A stretch of DNA of 64,000 nt from UBA6623 sp965226435 (lineage in GTDB: Bacteria > Acidobacteriota > Terriglobia > Bryobacterales > UBA6623), in the NCBI GenBank assembly GCA_965226435.1, contig CBDDCY010000005.1, positions 124,001 through 188,000 of the forward strand, read 5' to 3'. Below are positions 44,125 through 53,700 of this stretch, one piece after another; the first letter of the stretch is position 1; the number at the start of each line of letters is the position of its first letter. The notes beneath the pieces are model-generated. The model had not been told where the DNA came from, ran no database searches, and saw nothing but the letters and a program-made list of their open reading frames with translations. The translations under genes and the position numbers were made by a program.

Positions 44125-44482
44125 GTCCGGTTCCTTTGGATTCGACGAGTCTGGTCCACGAGGCTATGCGAGATCGTGCGGGATGGGACCGTTGTCGGCC
44201 GCGAGCGCTGTTCGGTTCGACGGGGGCTATTATACTTGAGTGCCGGTGGGGCGAGTCGGATGGGCGCGGGATTTTGATGCGCATCGCGCGGGGCGGGGGG
44301 GTGCGGCCTTGCTTCCACCGCTTCCCTCCGGGTTGTCGTGTTTCATCGCATACGGCTTACCGGAAAAATTGGGGACAGTCCACTTGGTCTATTCGGTGGC
44401 GGTCTATTCGGTGGCTGTCACCGAACCCCCCCCAACCCCCCCCAACCCCCCCCCGTCACCGAACCCCCACCGTAAGGCCGGA
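44125..44482. other. Intergenic repeats before the split Mrr gene
   Basis: No gene. It contains the AAAAATTGGGGACAGTCC motif with CACTT (44364-44385), two tandem GGTCTATTCGGTGGC units (44386-44415) and C-rich runs. TATTATACT at 44229 may be part of a promoter. Confidence 0.5.
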
Positions 44483-45195
44483 TTATCGGAAGCGGGAGTC
44501 ATTGCTGAGCGGAGGAAGGAGCATATTGTAAACTCCTAATTCGGCGGTCAGTGCATCAACGTCTACTAGCTCAAGCTCATATCCAGAGATGCCTGAATTG
44601 ACGGTATCTGCTGTAGCTTGGGCAGGGCCCGTAAAGTGCGTCGTGGTGACCAGTTTAGCCTTACGCACCCCGCGTTCCAGTTGGACGCCCAAAAGTTGGC
44701 GAACGGCACCTACTCTGACCCGATTTGAAGCGGAATACCGCTTACATTCAACCAGAATCTGGGCCCCGGTCGATTTCTCAAGTAAGACAATGTCGTAGCC
44801 GCCGTCCCGTGTGCACTTTGTCAATTTGCTGAAGTATCCGGAGTTCCGATAGATGTCACTTACCAGTTCCTCGAAGCGTCGCGGTGTCAAGAATCGAAGA
44901 TCAGAATGTCGGCGACGGAGATGACTTCCGAGTTCGGCAAGATTCAACTCTGTGCTATTGATATCGAAACTGAGCAGAGCGGAGACTTCGCGTGAGTACC
45001 ACTCACCAAAGTGCAACGAGTATTCTCCCTCAAGGGTCTCGGACCAAAAACCACAGGTACTGCAACTCGCCCTGTTTATCCTGCCGGGTCGACTCTCAAT
45101 CCGCTTGGAGTCATACTTATAGTCCGACCAAGAATGCACCTGAAGCGGTTTCTCGCAGGGCGAAGATCTGCAAAATGGACAAACCCCGCCACCTA
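44483..45195 (-). pseudogene. Mrr-type restriction endonuclease, C-terminal part (split by IS630)
   Basis: About 236 residues. A zinc ribbon (VCPFCRSSPCEK, then CSTCGFW) is followed by a PD-(D/E)xK domain: RFEELVSDIYRNSGYFSKLT, DGGYDIVLL, ILVECKRYS (catalytic D and ExK), and GVRKAKLVTTTHFTGPAQAT. It begins at the IS630 end without a start. Removing the IS and one TA joins it in frame with 46290-46422 (...NPF-L-GGGVCPFC...), giving an intact 281-residue Mrr_cat protein. Mrr-type enzymes cut modified foreign DNA. Confidence 0.85.
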
Positions 45196-46287
45196 TTGAG
45201 TCTCGCAAAATAAAGTGACACCTTTTTGGGGTACGTACGTCTTTGTATGTATGGGAAATACAAAAGGCGTACGGCGGGATTTCGAGGCCCTGGAGAAGCG
45301 CCGTTTCAAAGCGATCCGGTTGGTCGAGCAAGGCTGTAGTCAGTCCGAGACAGCGAGGCGATTGAAGGTCGCGCGGCAAAGCGTCAGCGAGTGGCTGCGA
45401 CGATACCGGCGTGACGGCGAAGCCGGGTTGCGCCAGGCCGGCCGCGCCGGCCGTAAGCCGCTGTTGGACGCCGCGCAGCTCGAACGCCTCGAGGCGTTGC
45501 TGCTGGAAGGCCCCGAGGCGCACGGCTTCCCGACGCCGCTGTGGAGCTGTCCGCGGGTCGCTCGTCTGATCGGAGACGAGTTCGGCGTGCGCTATCACGA
45601 GGGCCATGTCTGGAAGATCCCGCGGGCGCTCGGTTGGAGCCCGCAACGGCCCGTCGGCAAAGCGCGGGAGCGCAACGAAGAGGCCATCCGCGGCTGGCAG
45701 CGCAAGACTTGGCCGGCCATTAAAAAAAAGCCCGCAAAGAAGAACGCACGATCGTCTTCATCGACGAAAGCGGATTGAGTCAGAAGCCGCATCGTTGCCG
45801 CACCTGGGCGCCGCGCGGCGAGACACCGGTGTTGGAGTTCAACTTCAACTGGGACAAGCTGTCGGTGTCGGCCGGGCTGACGTTGCGCAACTTTTACTTC
45901 CGGCTCTATCCCGGCGCGATCGGCGAGTTGGAGGTCATCGACTTCCTGAAGGCTTTGGTGCGCCACATCGACGGCCCACTGCTGATCGTCTGGGACCGGC
46001 TGCCGGCGCACCGCAGCCGCCTGGTGCGGGAGTTCATCCAGCTCTCCGAGGATCACATCGCAACGGAGTACTTGCCGCCCTATGCGCCGGAGTTGAACCC
46101 GGTGGAATACATTTGGGCGTACTGGAAGCAGCACGAGTTGCCCAACGTCTGCCCGAAGGACTACTGGGAACTCGACGAGCGCGCCCGCAAAGCGCTGCGG
46201 CGAATGCGCCGCAAACCGCGCTTGATTACCGCTTTCTGGAAACAGTCTTCTCTTTGTCTCGTTGACAGTATATTATGCGAGACTCAG
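45196..46287 (+). mobile_element. IS630-family insertion sequence, copy 3 (1092 bp)
   Basis: TA at 45194-45195 and 46288-46289 bound the element. The ends TTGAGTCTCGC and GCGAGACTCAG are inverted. It is nearly identical to copy 1 except for a few substitutions and one missing A near the right end (CTCGTTGACAG versus CTCGATTGACAG). It splits an Mrr-type nuclease gene. Confidence 0.95.
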
Positions 46288-46290
46288 TAG
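45251..46290 (+). CDS. IS630-family transposase (frameshifted pair), copy 3
   Basis: Organisation is as in copy 1: an HTH frame to 45778, an A8 slippery run at 45722-45729, and the DDE frame from there. A one-base deletion near the 3' end changes FWKQSSLCLD-stop into FWKQSSLCLVDSILCETQ. The stop codon TAG is now formed by the duplicated TA and the first host base. The enzyme may still work, since the catalytic residues (FIDESG, IVWDRLP, NPVEYIW) are intact. Confidence 0.88.
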
Positions 46291-46422
46291 GAAAGGGTTG
46301 TACTGGGACCAGAGAACATCCCATTCTGTCGACTTCTTCTCATCGTATGCATTGGTGTCGGGGTATTCTTCTTCCCATTTTCGGTAACAGGTACCGCGCC
46401 AAACGAAGAGGGGCTCATTCAT
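46290..46422 (-). pseudogene. Mrr-type restriction endonuclease, N-terminal part
   Basis: MNEPLFVWRGTCYRKWEEEY, then ...WDVLWSQYNPF, starting at 46422 after GGAGAACGC. It runs into the IS630 right end after 44 complete codons. Frame and content continue at 45195. An upstream promoter is seen on the same strand: ATTATA (46486-46491, TATAAT in sense) with TTGCTT 18 bp upstream. Confidence 0.82.
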
Positions 46423-46486
46423 GCGTTCTCCATAGCGATGCCGACCCTCAACCAGGAGTTCCGTTTTTGCCCTCTCGGAGTGGGCA

Positions 46487-47054
46487 TTATAACCCGAGCC
46501 ATCGCTGGGAAGCAAAGGCTCGGGTTTGGCACTGCTGCCGCGTTTGGTGCTCCTTTCGCCGCAGTGGTTCCCCGGCGGGCTCAAAAGTTCGGGTTAGCCT
46601 CACTCCTCGTGCAGCTTCAGCCGTGCTGGCGACCAAGCCGTTGTCGCTATCTTTAGGCGAAAGGCGACAGCTACCGTCTCGCAAAACTCCGCTCAACGAG
46701 CCCGTGTGAGCGGCTGTTTCGGAGCTGGGAAGGGGCAAAAGTACCCGGAAATCAGAAGACCCCGTCAGAGGCCCGAGTTTGGCCTGCAGCGGGGCGTCGG
46801 GGATTTCCTCGCCATCCTTGTGCAGGGCGCGGACATGGCAGAGGATCGCGTCTTGAGCCATCTCCCGAGCTTCCTCAATAGTTCGTCCATAGGTAACGAT
46901 TCCAAGCAGGGCCAGCACGAAAACCTGGTAGCCACCTTCGGAGAGCTGCTCGTGAATGACGGTGTAGCCATACTCGGCCGTGAGGTCCTCCTTGGGGGGT
47001 GATTTGCTCGGAGACTTCGTACGTGTAGGATATCAAGCTGGTGGAATGCGTCAC
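46487..47054 (-). CDS. HicB-like protein, frameshifted at a G6 run
   Basis: GYTVIHEQLSEGGYQVFVLA, then VTYGRTIEEAREMAQDAILC and KDGEEIPD, is a clear HicB antitoxin/UPF0150 core. Upstream codons that fit (THSTSLISYTYEVSEQITP) are in another frame, separated at 46994-46999 (six G on the plus strand); one base less joins them. The GTG at 47054 is a candidate start. After the core the frame continues about 60 residues without recognisable content. No HicA gene is adjacent. Confidence 0.6.
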
Positions 47055-47114
47055 GCCGGCCAAGGTGGAGAATCTTTCGGCGAACCCGGCCGCGATGTGA
47101 TGAAGTAGGAATCG

Positions 47115-48062
47115 ATGGAACTGTACGCGGGGCCGGAAGATCAAGGGGAGCGCCTCGACCGCTTTCTTGCCGCACAGCTCCCCGACGCGGGGCGCACTCG
47201 CGTCCAACAATGGATCCGCGACGGGCGCGTGCTCATCGACGGCGGGGCCGCCCGCGCGTCAAGACGCTTGTCGGAGGGAGATAAGATCGATGTCGACCCG
47301 GCGCCGCCCACGCCGCTGAAAGCTTTCCCCGAAGATATCCCCCTCGATATTCTTTACGAGGACGACGATATCGTCGCGGTCAATAAGCCGGCCGGGATGG
47401 TCGTCCATAGCGGCGCGGCGGCCAAGTCGGGCACTTTGGTGAACGCGCTGCTCAATCACTTTGGGAGTCTCTCGAGATTGGGCGGCGAGTTGCGGCCGGG
47501 TATCGTGCATCGGCTCGACCGCATGACCAGCGGCGTCTTGTTGGTTGCCAAGCACGACCGCGCTCACCGCTCGCTGGCGAAGCAATTCCAGGCCAGGAAG
47601 GTCAAAAAGATCTATTGGGGGGTTGTTCACGGGCGTCCCGCGGAACCGCCGCGGCAAGGGCGGTCGGTGGAGGTTGAAGGCCGGCGCTGGTGGCGGCTCG
47701 AGATGCCCATCCGCCGCGATAGCCGCCAAAGGATCAAGATGGCCGCCCGGGCGGGCGGTCGCGAAGCGGAGACCGATTTCCGCGTACTGCGCTCGGCGGG
47801 CGCCTATTCGCTGCTCGAAGTGCGCATCGGAACCGGCCGCACCCACCAGATCCGCGTGCACCTGTCGAAGATCGGTCACCCGGTGGTCGGCGACCGGCTC
47901 TACGGCGCGCCGGCCGCGCCCGAGGGGCTCGGGGAGCTCGATCGTTTCTACCTGCACGCGCGCTCGATCGGGTTCCAGCGCCCGGCCGATGAGAGCCGGA
48001 TCACCATTGAGGCTCCGCCGCCTGAAGAATTCACGGAGTTGCTCCGCCGACTGGAGCTATAA
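47115..48062 (+). CDS. RluA-family (RluD-like) 23S rRNA pseudouridine synthase
   Basis: 315 residues. An N-terminal S4 RNA-binding domain (ERLDRFLAAQLPDAGRTRVQ, then GRVLIDGGAARASRRLSEGD) precedes the synthase domain: YEDDDIVAVNKPAGMVVHSG, GIVHRLDRMTSGVLLVAKHD with the catalytic Asp, KKIYWGVVHG, and IGTGRTHQIRVHLSKIGHPV. RluD modifies helix 69 of 23S rRNA. Which position is modified here is inferred from domain layout only. Confidence 0.9.
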   Translation: MELYAGPEDQGERLDRFLAAQLPDAGRTRVQQWIRDGRVLIDGGAARASRRLSEGDKIDVDPAPPTPLKAFPEDIPLDILYEDDDIVAVNKPAGMVVHSGAAAKSGTLVNALLNHFGSLSRLGGELRPGIVHRLDRMTSGVLLVAKHDRAHRSLAKQFQARKVKKIYWGVVHGRPAEPPRQGRSVEVEGRRWWRLEMPIRRDSRQRIKMAARAGGREAETDFRVLRSAGAYSLLEVRIGTGRTHQIRVHLSKIGHPVVGDRLYGAPAAPEGLGELDRFYLHARSIGFQRPADESRITIEAPPPEEFTELLRRLEL

Positions 48063-48097
48063 TTGGATGGTTGGGGCGAAAGCCTCACGTTACGGCT

Positions 48098-49060
48098 ATG
48101 CAACGGATTTCCCCCATCGTCCTGCTCGCCGGACTTCTGGTATCCGGCTTGGTTTGGGCGCAAAGCGACCAAAGCGCTCCGGAGACGCGGATCGGCGATC
48201 TCATCGACCCCGGTTCGACCATTCGCATCGAGGTCTCGCGCGTCCCCTTACTGTTCACGGTTACCGACAAGAAGAACCGCTTCATCACGAACCTGGATCG
48301 CGAAGACTTTCAGGTCTTCGACAACGGCAAGAAGCAGTCGATCCGCGAGTTCGTGCGGGAAAGCGACCTTCCGCTGAGAATCGGCATCATCCTCGACACC
48401 AGCAACAGTGTTCGGACGCGTTTCCGCTTCGAACAGGAAGCCGCTATCGAATTTGTGCACAGCGTGCTGCTCGAGGAGAAGGACAAGGCTTTTCTTGTCG
48501 GCTTCGACACCCGCGCCCAGCTGCTTGTCGACTTCACCAACAACGTCGACAAGCTCGCCGAGGGCATCCGCGCCGCGCGAGCCGGCGGCGGCACGGCGCT
48601 CTACGACGCGATTTATTACGCCTGTCGCGACAAGCTTCCCGAAGACTGGCCGCCCGAGCAGTTTCGGCGCGCCCTGGTCATCCTGGGAGACGGCGAAGAC
48701 AACCAGAGCACCGTCACCCGCGAGATGGCGCTCGAGATGGCCCACAAGGCCGAGGCTGTCATCTACGCGATTTCGACGAATCAAACCCGCGAGCATATCG
48801 CGGGCGACAAGGTGCTGCATCGCTTTAGTCGCGAAACAGGCGGCGTGGCGTTTCATCCTTTGCAGGCCCGCGATCTCGAGCAGTCTTTCGCCGACATCGC
48901 CAACGAGTTGCGGCATCAATACTTCATTCTCTACTCCCCGACGGAGTTTACAGCCGACGGGAGTTTTCACAAGGTGCGGGTCAAAGCCCGCGTCAAGAAA
49001 GCGCAGGTCCGCGCCCGGCGAGGCTATTACGCCCCGCTTCCGGGCGAGGAGCGGCGCTAG
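48098..49060 (+). CDS. VWFA-domain protein of the acidobacterial type
   Basis: 320 residues from MQRISPIVLLAGLLVSGLVW, a signal peptide. RVPLLFTVTDKKNRFITNLD and FQVFDNGKKQSIREF precede a von Willebrand A domain with the MIDAS motif IGIILDTSNSVRTRFRFEQE. RAGGGTALYDAIYYAC and ALVILGDGEDNQST hold the other MIDAS positions. The C-terminus HQYFILYSPTEFTADGSFHK is typical of the family (TIGR03436-like), abundant in Acidobacteria. It is secreted or periplasmic; function unknown. Confidence 0.9.
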   Translation: MQRISPIVLLAGLLVSGLVWAQSDQSAPETRIGDLIDPGSTIRIEVSRVPLLFTVTDKKNRFITNLDREDFQVFDNGKKQSIREFVRESDLPLRIGIILDTSNSVRTRFRFEQEAAIEFVHSVLLEEKDKAFLVGFDTRAQLLVDFTNNVDKLAEGIRAARAGGGTALYDAIYYACRDKLPEDWPPEQFRRALVILGDGEDNQSTVTREMALEMAHKAEAVIYAISTNQTREHIAGDKVLHRFSRETGGVAFHPLQARDLEQSFADIANELRHQYFILYSPTEFTADGSFHKVRVKARVKKAQVRARRGYYAPLPGEERR

Positions 49061-49061
49061 A

Positions 49062-49083
49062 AAAAATCGGGGACAGTCCACTT
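49062..49083 (+). repeat. REP-like motif AAAAATCGGGGACAGTCC plus CACTT
   Basis: It differs by one base from the copy at 44364-44385 and is related to the inverted pair at 25582-25669. It starts immediately after the VWFA stop codon. Confidence 0.6.
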
Positions 49084-49261
49084 CGCGCCGTCGAAGCTTA
49101 TCGATTTTCCAGGCCTGTTCGGCCGGCGCTCGGTACAGCCCCCGTTTTTTTCAGAAGGACGCCAAGAGTTGGGTCAGCCGCGCGGCCCGCCGATCGCCGC
49201 CCGCTGAAATTTTTTTCTTTGGAATCGCCTGATTCCACTTTCGCTTTCTATTCGCCTTTGG

Positions 49262-49288
49262 TACAATCAGCAGACAAATCGATTTGTC
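49262..49288 (+). promoter_or_regulatory. recA promoter -10 with adjoining 16-bp palindromic operator
   Basis: TACAAT (49262-49267) is a good -10 box; a -35 is weak (TTTCGC, 17 bp upstream). The perfect palindrome GACAAATCGATTTGTC (49273-49288) covers the expected transcription start. A GGAAGGAG ribosome site follows at 49292-49299. The position suits a repressor of recA, but the sequence is not the E. coli, B. subtilis or alphaproteobacterial LexA box. Confidence 0.65.
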
Positions 49289-49310
49289 CGCCGGAAGGAG
49301 TCAGTGAATC

Positions 49311-50366
49311 ATGAATGAACAAGATCGAGCGCGAAGCCTTGAGATGGCACTCGGAGAGATTGAAAAATCCCATGGGAAGGGGTCGATTTTACGGTTGGGA
49401 CGACGCGACGCCGTCGTCTCGGTGAGTTCGATTCCGACCGGATCGATTTCGGTGGACGCCGCTTTGGGCGTCGGCGGGTTACCTCGCGGCCGCGTCATAG
49501 AGGTTTTCGGCCCCGAGTCGTCGGGAAAAACCACGCTGGCGCTTTCGGCCGTGGCGCAGGCACAAAAGCTAGGCGGGATGGCAGCGTTCATTGACGCCGA
49601 GCACGCGCTGGATCCGGGCTACGCCGCGAAATTGGGCGTGGATGTGGACAACCTACTGGTTTCGCAACCCGATAGCGGCGAGCAGGCTTTGCAGATTGCC
49701 GAAGTCTTGATTCGCTCCGGCGCGGTCGAAGTCTTGGTGATTGACTCCGTTGCCGCCTTGGTGCCCCGAGCCGAGCTCGAAGGCGAGATGGGCGACAGCC
49801 ATGTCGGTTTGCAGGCACGGTTAATGTCGCAAGCCCTGCGAAAGCTCACCGGGGCCGTCTTCAAGTCAAATTGCTGCTTGATTTTCATTAACCAGATCCG
49901 TGAGAAGATCGGCGTCATGTTCGGCAGTCCGGAAACGACAAGCGGCGGCCGGGCCTTGAAGTTCTATGCCTCGATACGCATCGACATTCGCCGCATCGCC
50001 CAGATCAAGGACGGCGACCGCGTGGTGGGCAACCGCACCCGCGTGAAGGTCGTCAAGAACAAATGCGCGGCCCCGTTTCGACAGGCCGAGTTCGACATCA
50101 TGTATGGCGAGGGAATTTCGCTCGAAGGCGACCTTCTCGACCTGGGCGTCGAGAATCGCGTGGTCGCCAAGAGCGGCGCCTGGTATTCCTACGGCGGGGA
50201 CCGCATCGGCCAAGGCCGCGAGAATACGAAGAAATTCCTGCAGGAGAACCTCGACATTCGAGTGAAACTCGAAACGGAGTTGCGGCAGGCACTAGGCTTA
50301 GAAGCGCAGCCGGGGCCCGAACCGGCCAAGGAACCACCCGCCGCGAAGAGCGCCGCGGGCGGCTGA
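49311..50366 (+). CDS. recA: Recombinase A
   Basis: 351 residues. RecA signatures: ALGEIEKSHGKGSILRLG, Walker A FGPESSGKTTLALS, Walker B VLVIDSVAALVPRAELEG, then GDSHVGLQARLMSQALRKLT and the L2 region FGSPETTSGGRALKFYASI. The acidic C-terminal tail is short, with Ala/Pro-rich residues. It carries out homologous recombination and SOS co-proteolysis. The upstream palindrome suggests SOS-type control. Confidence 0.97.
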   Translation: MNEQDRARSLEMALGEIEKSHGKGSILRLGRRDAVVSVSSIPTGSISVDAALGVGGLPRGRVIEVFGPESSGKTTLALSAVAQAQKLGGMAAFIDAEHALDPGYAAKLGVDVDNLLVSQPDSGEQALQIAEVLIRSGAVEVLVIDSVAALVPRAELEGEMGDSHVGLQARLMSQALRKLTGAVFKSNCCLIFINQIREKIGVMFGSPETTSGGRALKFYASIRIDIRRIAQIKDGDRVVGNRTRVKVVKNKCAAPFRQAEFDIMYGEGISLEGDLLDLGVENRVVAKSGAWYSYGGDRIGQGRENTKKFLQENLDIRVKLETELRQALGLEAQPGPEPAKEPPAAKSAAGG

Positions 50367-50748
50367 GTGCTGTAAGCGACGGGTTAACCTGAAACTTCCA
50401 TTGGGGCGGGTTGAGGAATGGGCAGGCCTGGAGACCTGCCCCACTGGGAACCGCTGCCGTTGGACGTCGATGTCGAAGACCGCCAGACAAGCTGAGAGCT
50501 TGTTGCAACTGCGGGCTCGGACTGGGCTGGGACCGGCAAGAGTGCCGGTCGCAACCCGGGCCGCGGCTGTTCGAAATTCAATCGTCCCACCAAGTTTCTT
50601 GCCTGGTCAGGGCCCTGATTCCATGGCTCGCATTGCGAGAAGGGCTGCCACGTTTATCTCGCACACCGCCCTGAAGGCGCATCTCGACAAGGGTCTGTCG
50701 AGGGTTCATACTAGGGGGGGAGTTTGCTCCGAAAACAGGATGCCTTTT
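50367..50748. repeat. Gene-free stretch with inverted copy 2 of the 80-bp repeat
   Basis: 50392-50474 is the inverse of 40663-40741: CCTGAAACTTCCATTGGGGC, then GAGGAATGGGCAGGCCTGGA and CTGGGAACCGCTGCCG. The hairpin GGGCAGGCC...ACCTGCCC is kept. The remaining 270 bases have an open frame continuous with the downstream gene, but no conserved content. Confidence 0.7.
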
Positions 50749-53700
50749 ATGCAGCCCAACCGTTCCGTGAGTCGCCCCGCCTTGCTCGCGGCGGTTCTTT
50801 GCGCGTTCGTCATGCCATCGGCGACGTTGGCGCAGCCGGCCGACGCGCCTCGCTTCAACGACCCCGCCCAACACGCTCGCGACATGGCCGCGGGACTCAA
50901 GCTTTTCACCGAACAGGTGCGGCCCTTGCTGGTCGCGCGGTGCTTGGCTTGCCACGGGGGCGGGCAAAAGCTGGGAGATTTCGACTTATCCACGCGCGAG
51001 GCGCTGCTCGCGAGCGGGAAGCTGGGCGACAGCGCGGCCGATAGCCGTTTACTCAAGCTGATCCGACATGAGGAAGAGCCCTTTATGCCGTTTCAGCAAG
51101 AGAAACTCTCCGCCGAGGCGGTCGATGCGATCGCACGTTGGGTGGACTGGGGCGCGCCCTACGATGAGCCGCTCGCCGACTCGTCGGCCGATGCCGGGCA
51201 GTCGGAAGACGCTCCGATGGAGGTCACGGAAGAGCAGCGCTCTTTTTGGTCGTTTCGTCCGCTGGGAAAGGCGGCTCCGCGCGCGGCCGGCGATTCGTCT
51301 TGGGCTGCCTCGCCGATCGACCATTTCATCCGGCAAAAGCTCGAATCGAAGGGCTTGACACCAAATGCGGCGGCCGGTCGCCGCGCGTTGATCCGTCGCG
51401 CTTATTTGAATTTGCTCGGATTGCCGCCCGGGCCTGAAGAAGTAGAGGCGTTCGTCAACGATTCATCTCCCGATGCCTACGAAAAATTGGTCGACGGTTT
51501 GCTCGACTCTCCGCACTACGGCGAGCGCTGGGCGCGCCATTGGATAGACATCGCCCGTTTCGGCGAAAGCGACGGCTTCGAGCAGGACTTCGACCGACCC
51601 TACTCCTTCCACTACCGCGACTTTCTGATCCGTGCTTTCAACGAAGACATGCCCTACGATCGCTTTGTGCGCTGGCAGCTCGCCGGCGACGAGCTGGCCC
51701 CGGATAATCCACAAGCCATGATCGCCACGGGTTTTCTCGGCGGCGGCCCGTTCCCGACCCAAATTACCGAGGCTGAGTTCGAGACCGCGCGTTACGACGA
51801 ATTGGATGACATGATCGGCACCATGGGTACGGCCATGCTGGGCCTGACCGTCGGCTGCGCGCGTTGCCACGATCACAAGTACGATCCGATTCCCAATCGC
51901 GATTACTATCGTCTCGCTTCGGTCTTCGGACGCACGATTCGCTCCGAGATCGACTACGATCCCGGCTGGGAAGCCTACCTGCAAGCGAAAGAAAAGTGGG
52001 ACCGGGAGCACGCCGAGCTTGAAGCCGCCCGCGCCAAATACGACCGCAAACGTCTTTCGGCGCGCTTTGAGAAATGGCTGAAACGCGCGGCGAAAGGCGC
52101 CCGGCCCGCCATCCCCGCCGAGCAGTCTTGGCGGGTGCTGGACTTGACGGAGTATAAGTCCAAGGGCGGCGCGGTGTTTGAGAAGCTCGATGACGGATCG
52201 TTGCTTGCCTCGGGACCGAATACGATGTTCGACAGCTACACGTTTACGGCGGAAACCGACGCCACGGACATTGCTTCGATCCGCGTCGAGGCGTTGACGC
52301 ATCCGTCGCTGTTCGAGCAGGGTCCCGGACGATCGATTTCAGGTCAATTTCTACTGGGGGCGTTCCGCGTCGATATACAATCGATTGCCGTCGGAGAGAT
52401 TGATCCTATTAAGACCGAGTTGGCCGCCGCGCGCGCCACCGATCACCTCCAGGCGGATGCGAGGTCCGTTGAGGGCGCGGCGAATATCCGAGGTACTTTC
52501 CTGGGATGGACGCTGAGCCCTTCCGGGATCGGGGCCGACCAGGCGGCGGTGTTCGATTTCGCCAAGCCGATTGGATTCGAGGACGGCACGCGATTGATCA
52601 TCAGCCTGCGCTTCGCCTACAACACGCAATTCGCGCTGGGCCGGCCGCGGCTGTCGATCTCGACCGAGAGCGGCCTGGAGGCGGCGGTGGGCGGCGGCGT
52701 CCCGCAAAACGTGGTGGAGGGTCTTGCGCTATTGAAGCGGGCCGGGCAGGACGCCCTTTCCGACAAACAGCGCGCGGCGCTCTTCGACTGGTTTGGGCGT
52801 TCGGACAAGCGCCGGCGGGAGCACGACGACAAGCTTCGGGCGCATCGGGACGCCAAACCGCTCTCGCCGAAGACGAAGATGCAGGTCAACTCAGAGGGCT
52901 TTTCGCCGAAAGAGCACGCCGCCGAGGGCCGCGGCTACCCGCATTTTTACGAAAAAACGCATTTCTTGAACCGAGGCGATGCGAATAACAAGGTCGGCGT
53001 CGCCGAACCGGGGTTTCTACGGCTGTTGATGCGCGATGGGCGCGACGAAACCGATTGGCGCGTTTCGCCCCCTTCCGATTGGAAGCGGACCGGATTCACC
53101 CGGGCCTCCCTGGCGCGTTGGATGACCGACGCCGACAACGGCGGCGGGTCGCTGCTGGCGCGCGTCATTGTCAATCGTCTCTGGCATCACCACTTCGGCC
53201 GCGGGATCGTCGCCTCGCCGAGCGACTTGGGAATGCAAGGCGAACGGCCCACTCACCCCGAGCTGCTCGACTGGTTGGCGCGAGATCTGGTCGATCACGG
53301 TTGGCGGCTCAAACGTCTCCACAAATCGATCATGATGAGCGCCGTCTATCAAGTCAGCGCCGCGTATGACGCCGAAAAGGCGGCCGCCGATATCGGCAAT
53401 CTCTACCGTTGGCGCTGGACCCCGCGACGGCTGGAAGCCGAAGCTGTTCGCGATTCGCTGTTGCAAGTTTCGGGTTTGCTTGACCCAACGATGCACGGCC
53501 CCGGTTCGCCGCGGGCCGAGATGCAACGACGCAGCATCTACTTTTTCATCAAACGCAGCGAACCGATTCCGTCGATGATGTTGTTCGACTGGCCCGAACA
53601 CTTGGTGGGAATTGGGCGCCGACCCTCCACGACCATAGCGCCCCAGGCGCTGATGTTTCTCAACAGTCCCCAAACTCGGCGCTACGCGGAAGGTTTGGCC

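Noticed and set aside
45196..45646. Apparent fusion of antisense IS630 sequence to the Mrr domain
   Set aside because: The open frame across the IS is accidental; the true upstream part of the gene is at 46290-46422.
50401..50748. N-terminal extension of the DUF1549/DUF1553 protein
   Set aside because: It covers a dispersed repeat, and the signal peptide begins at 50749.
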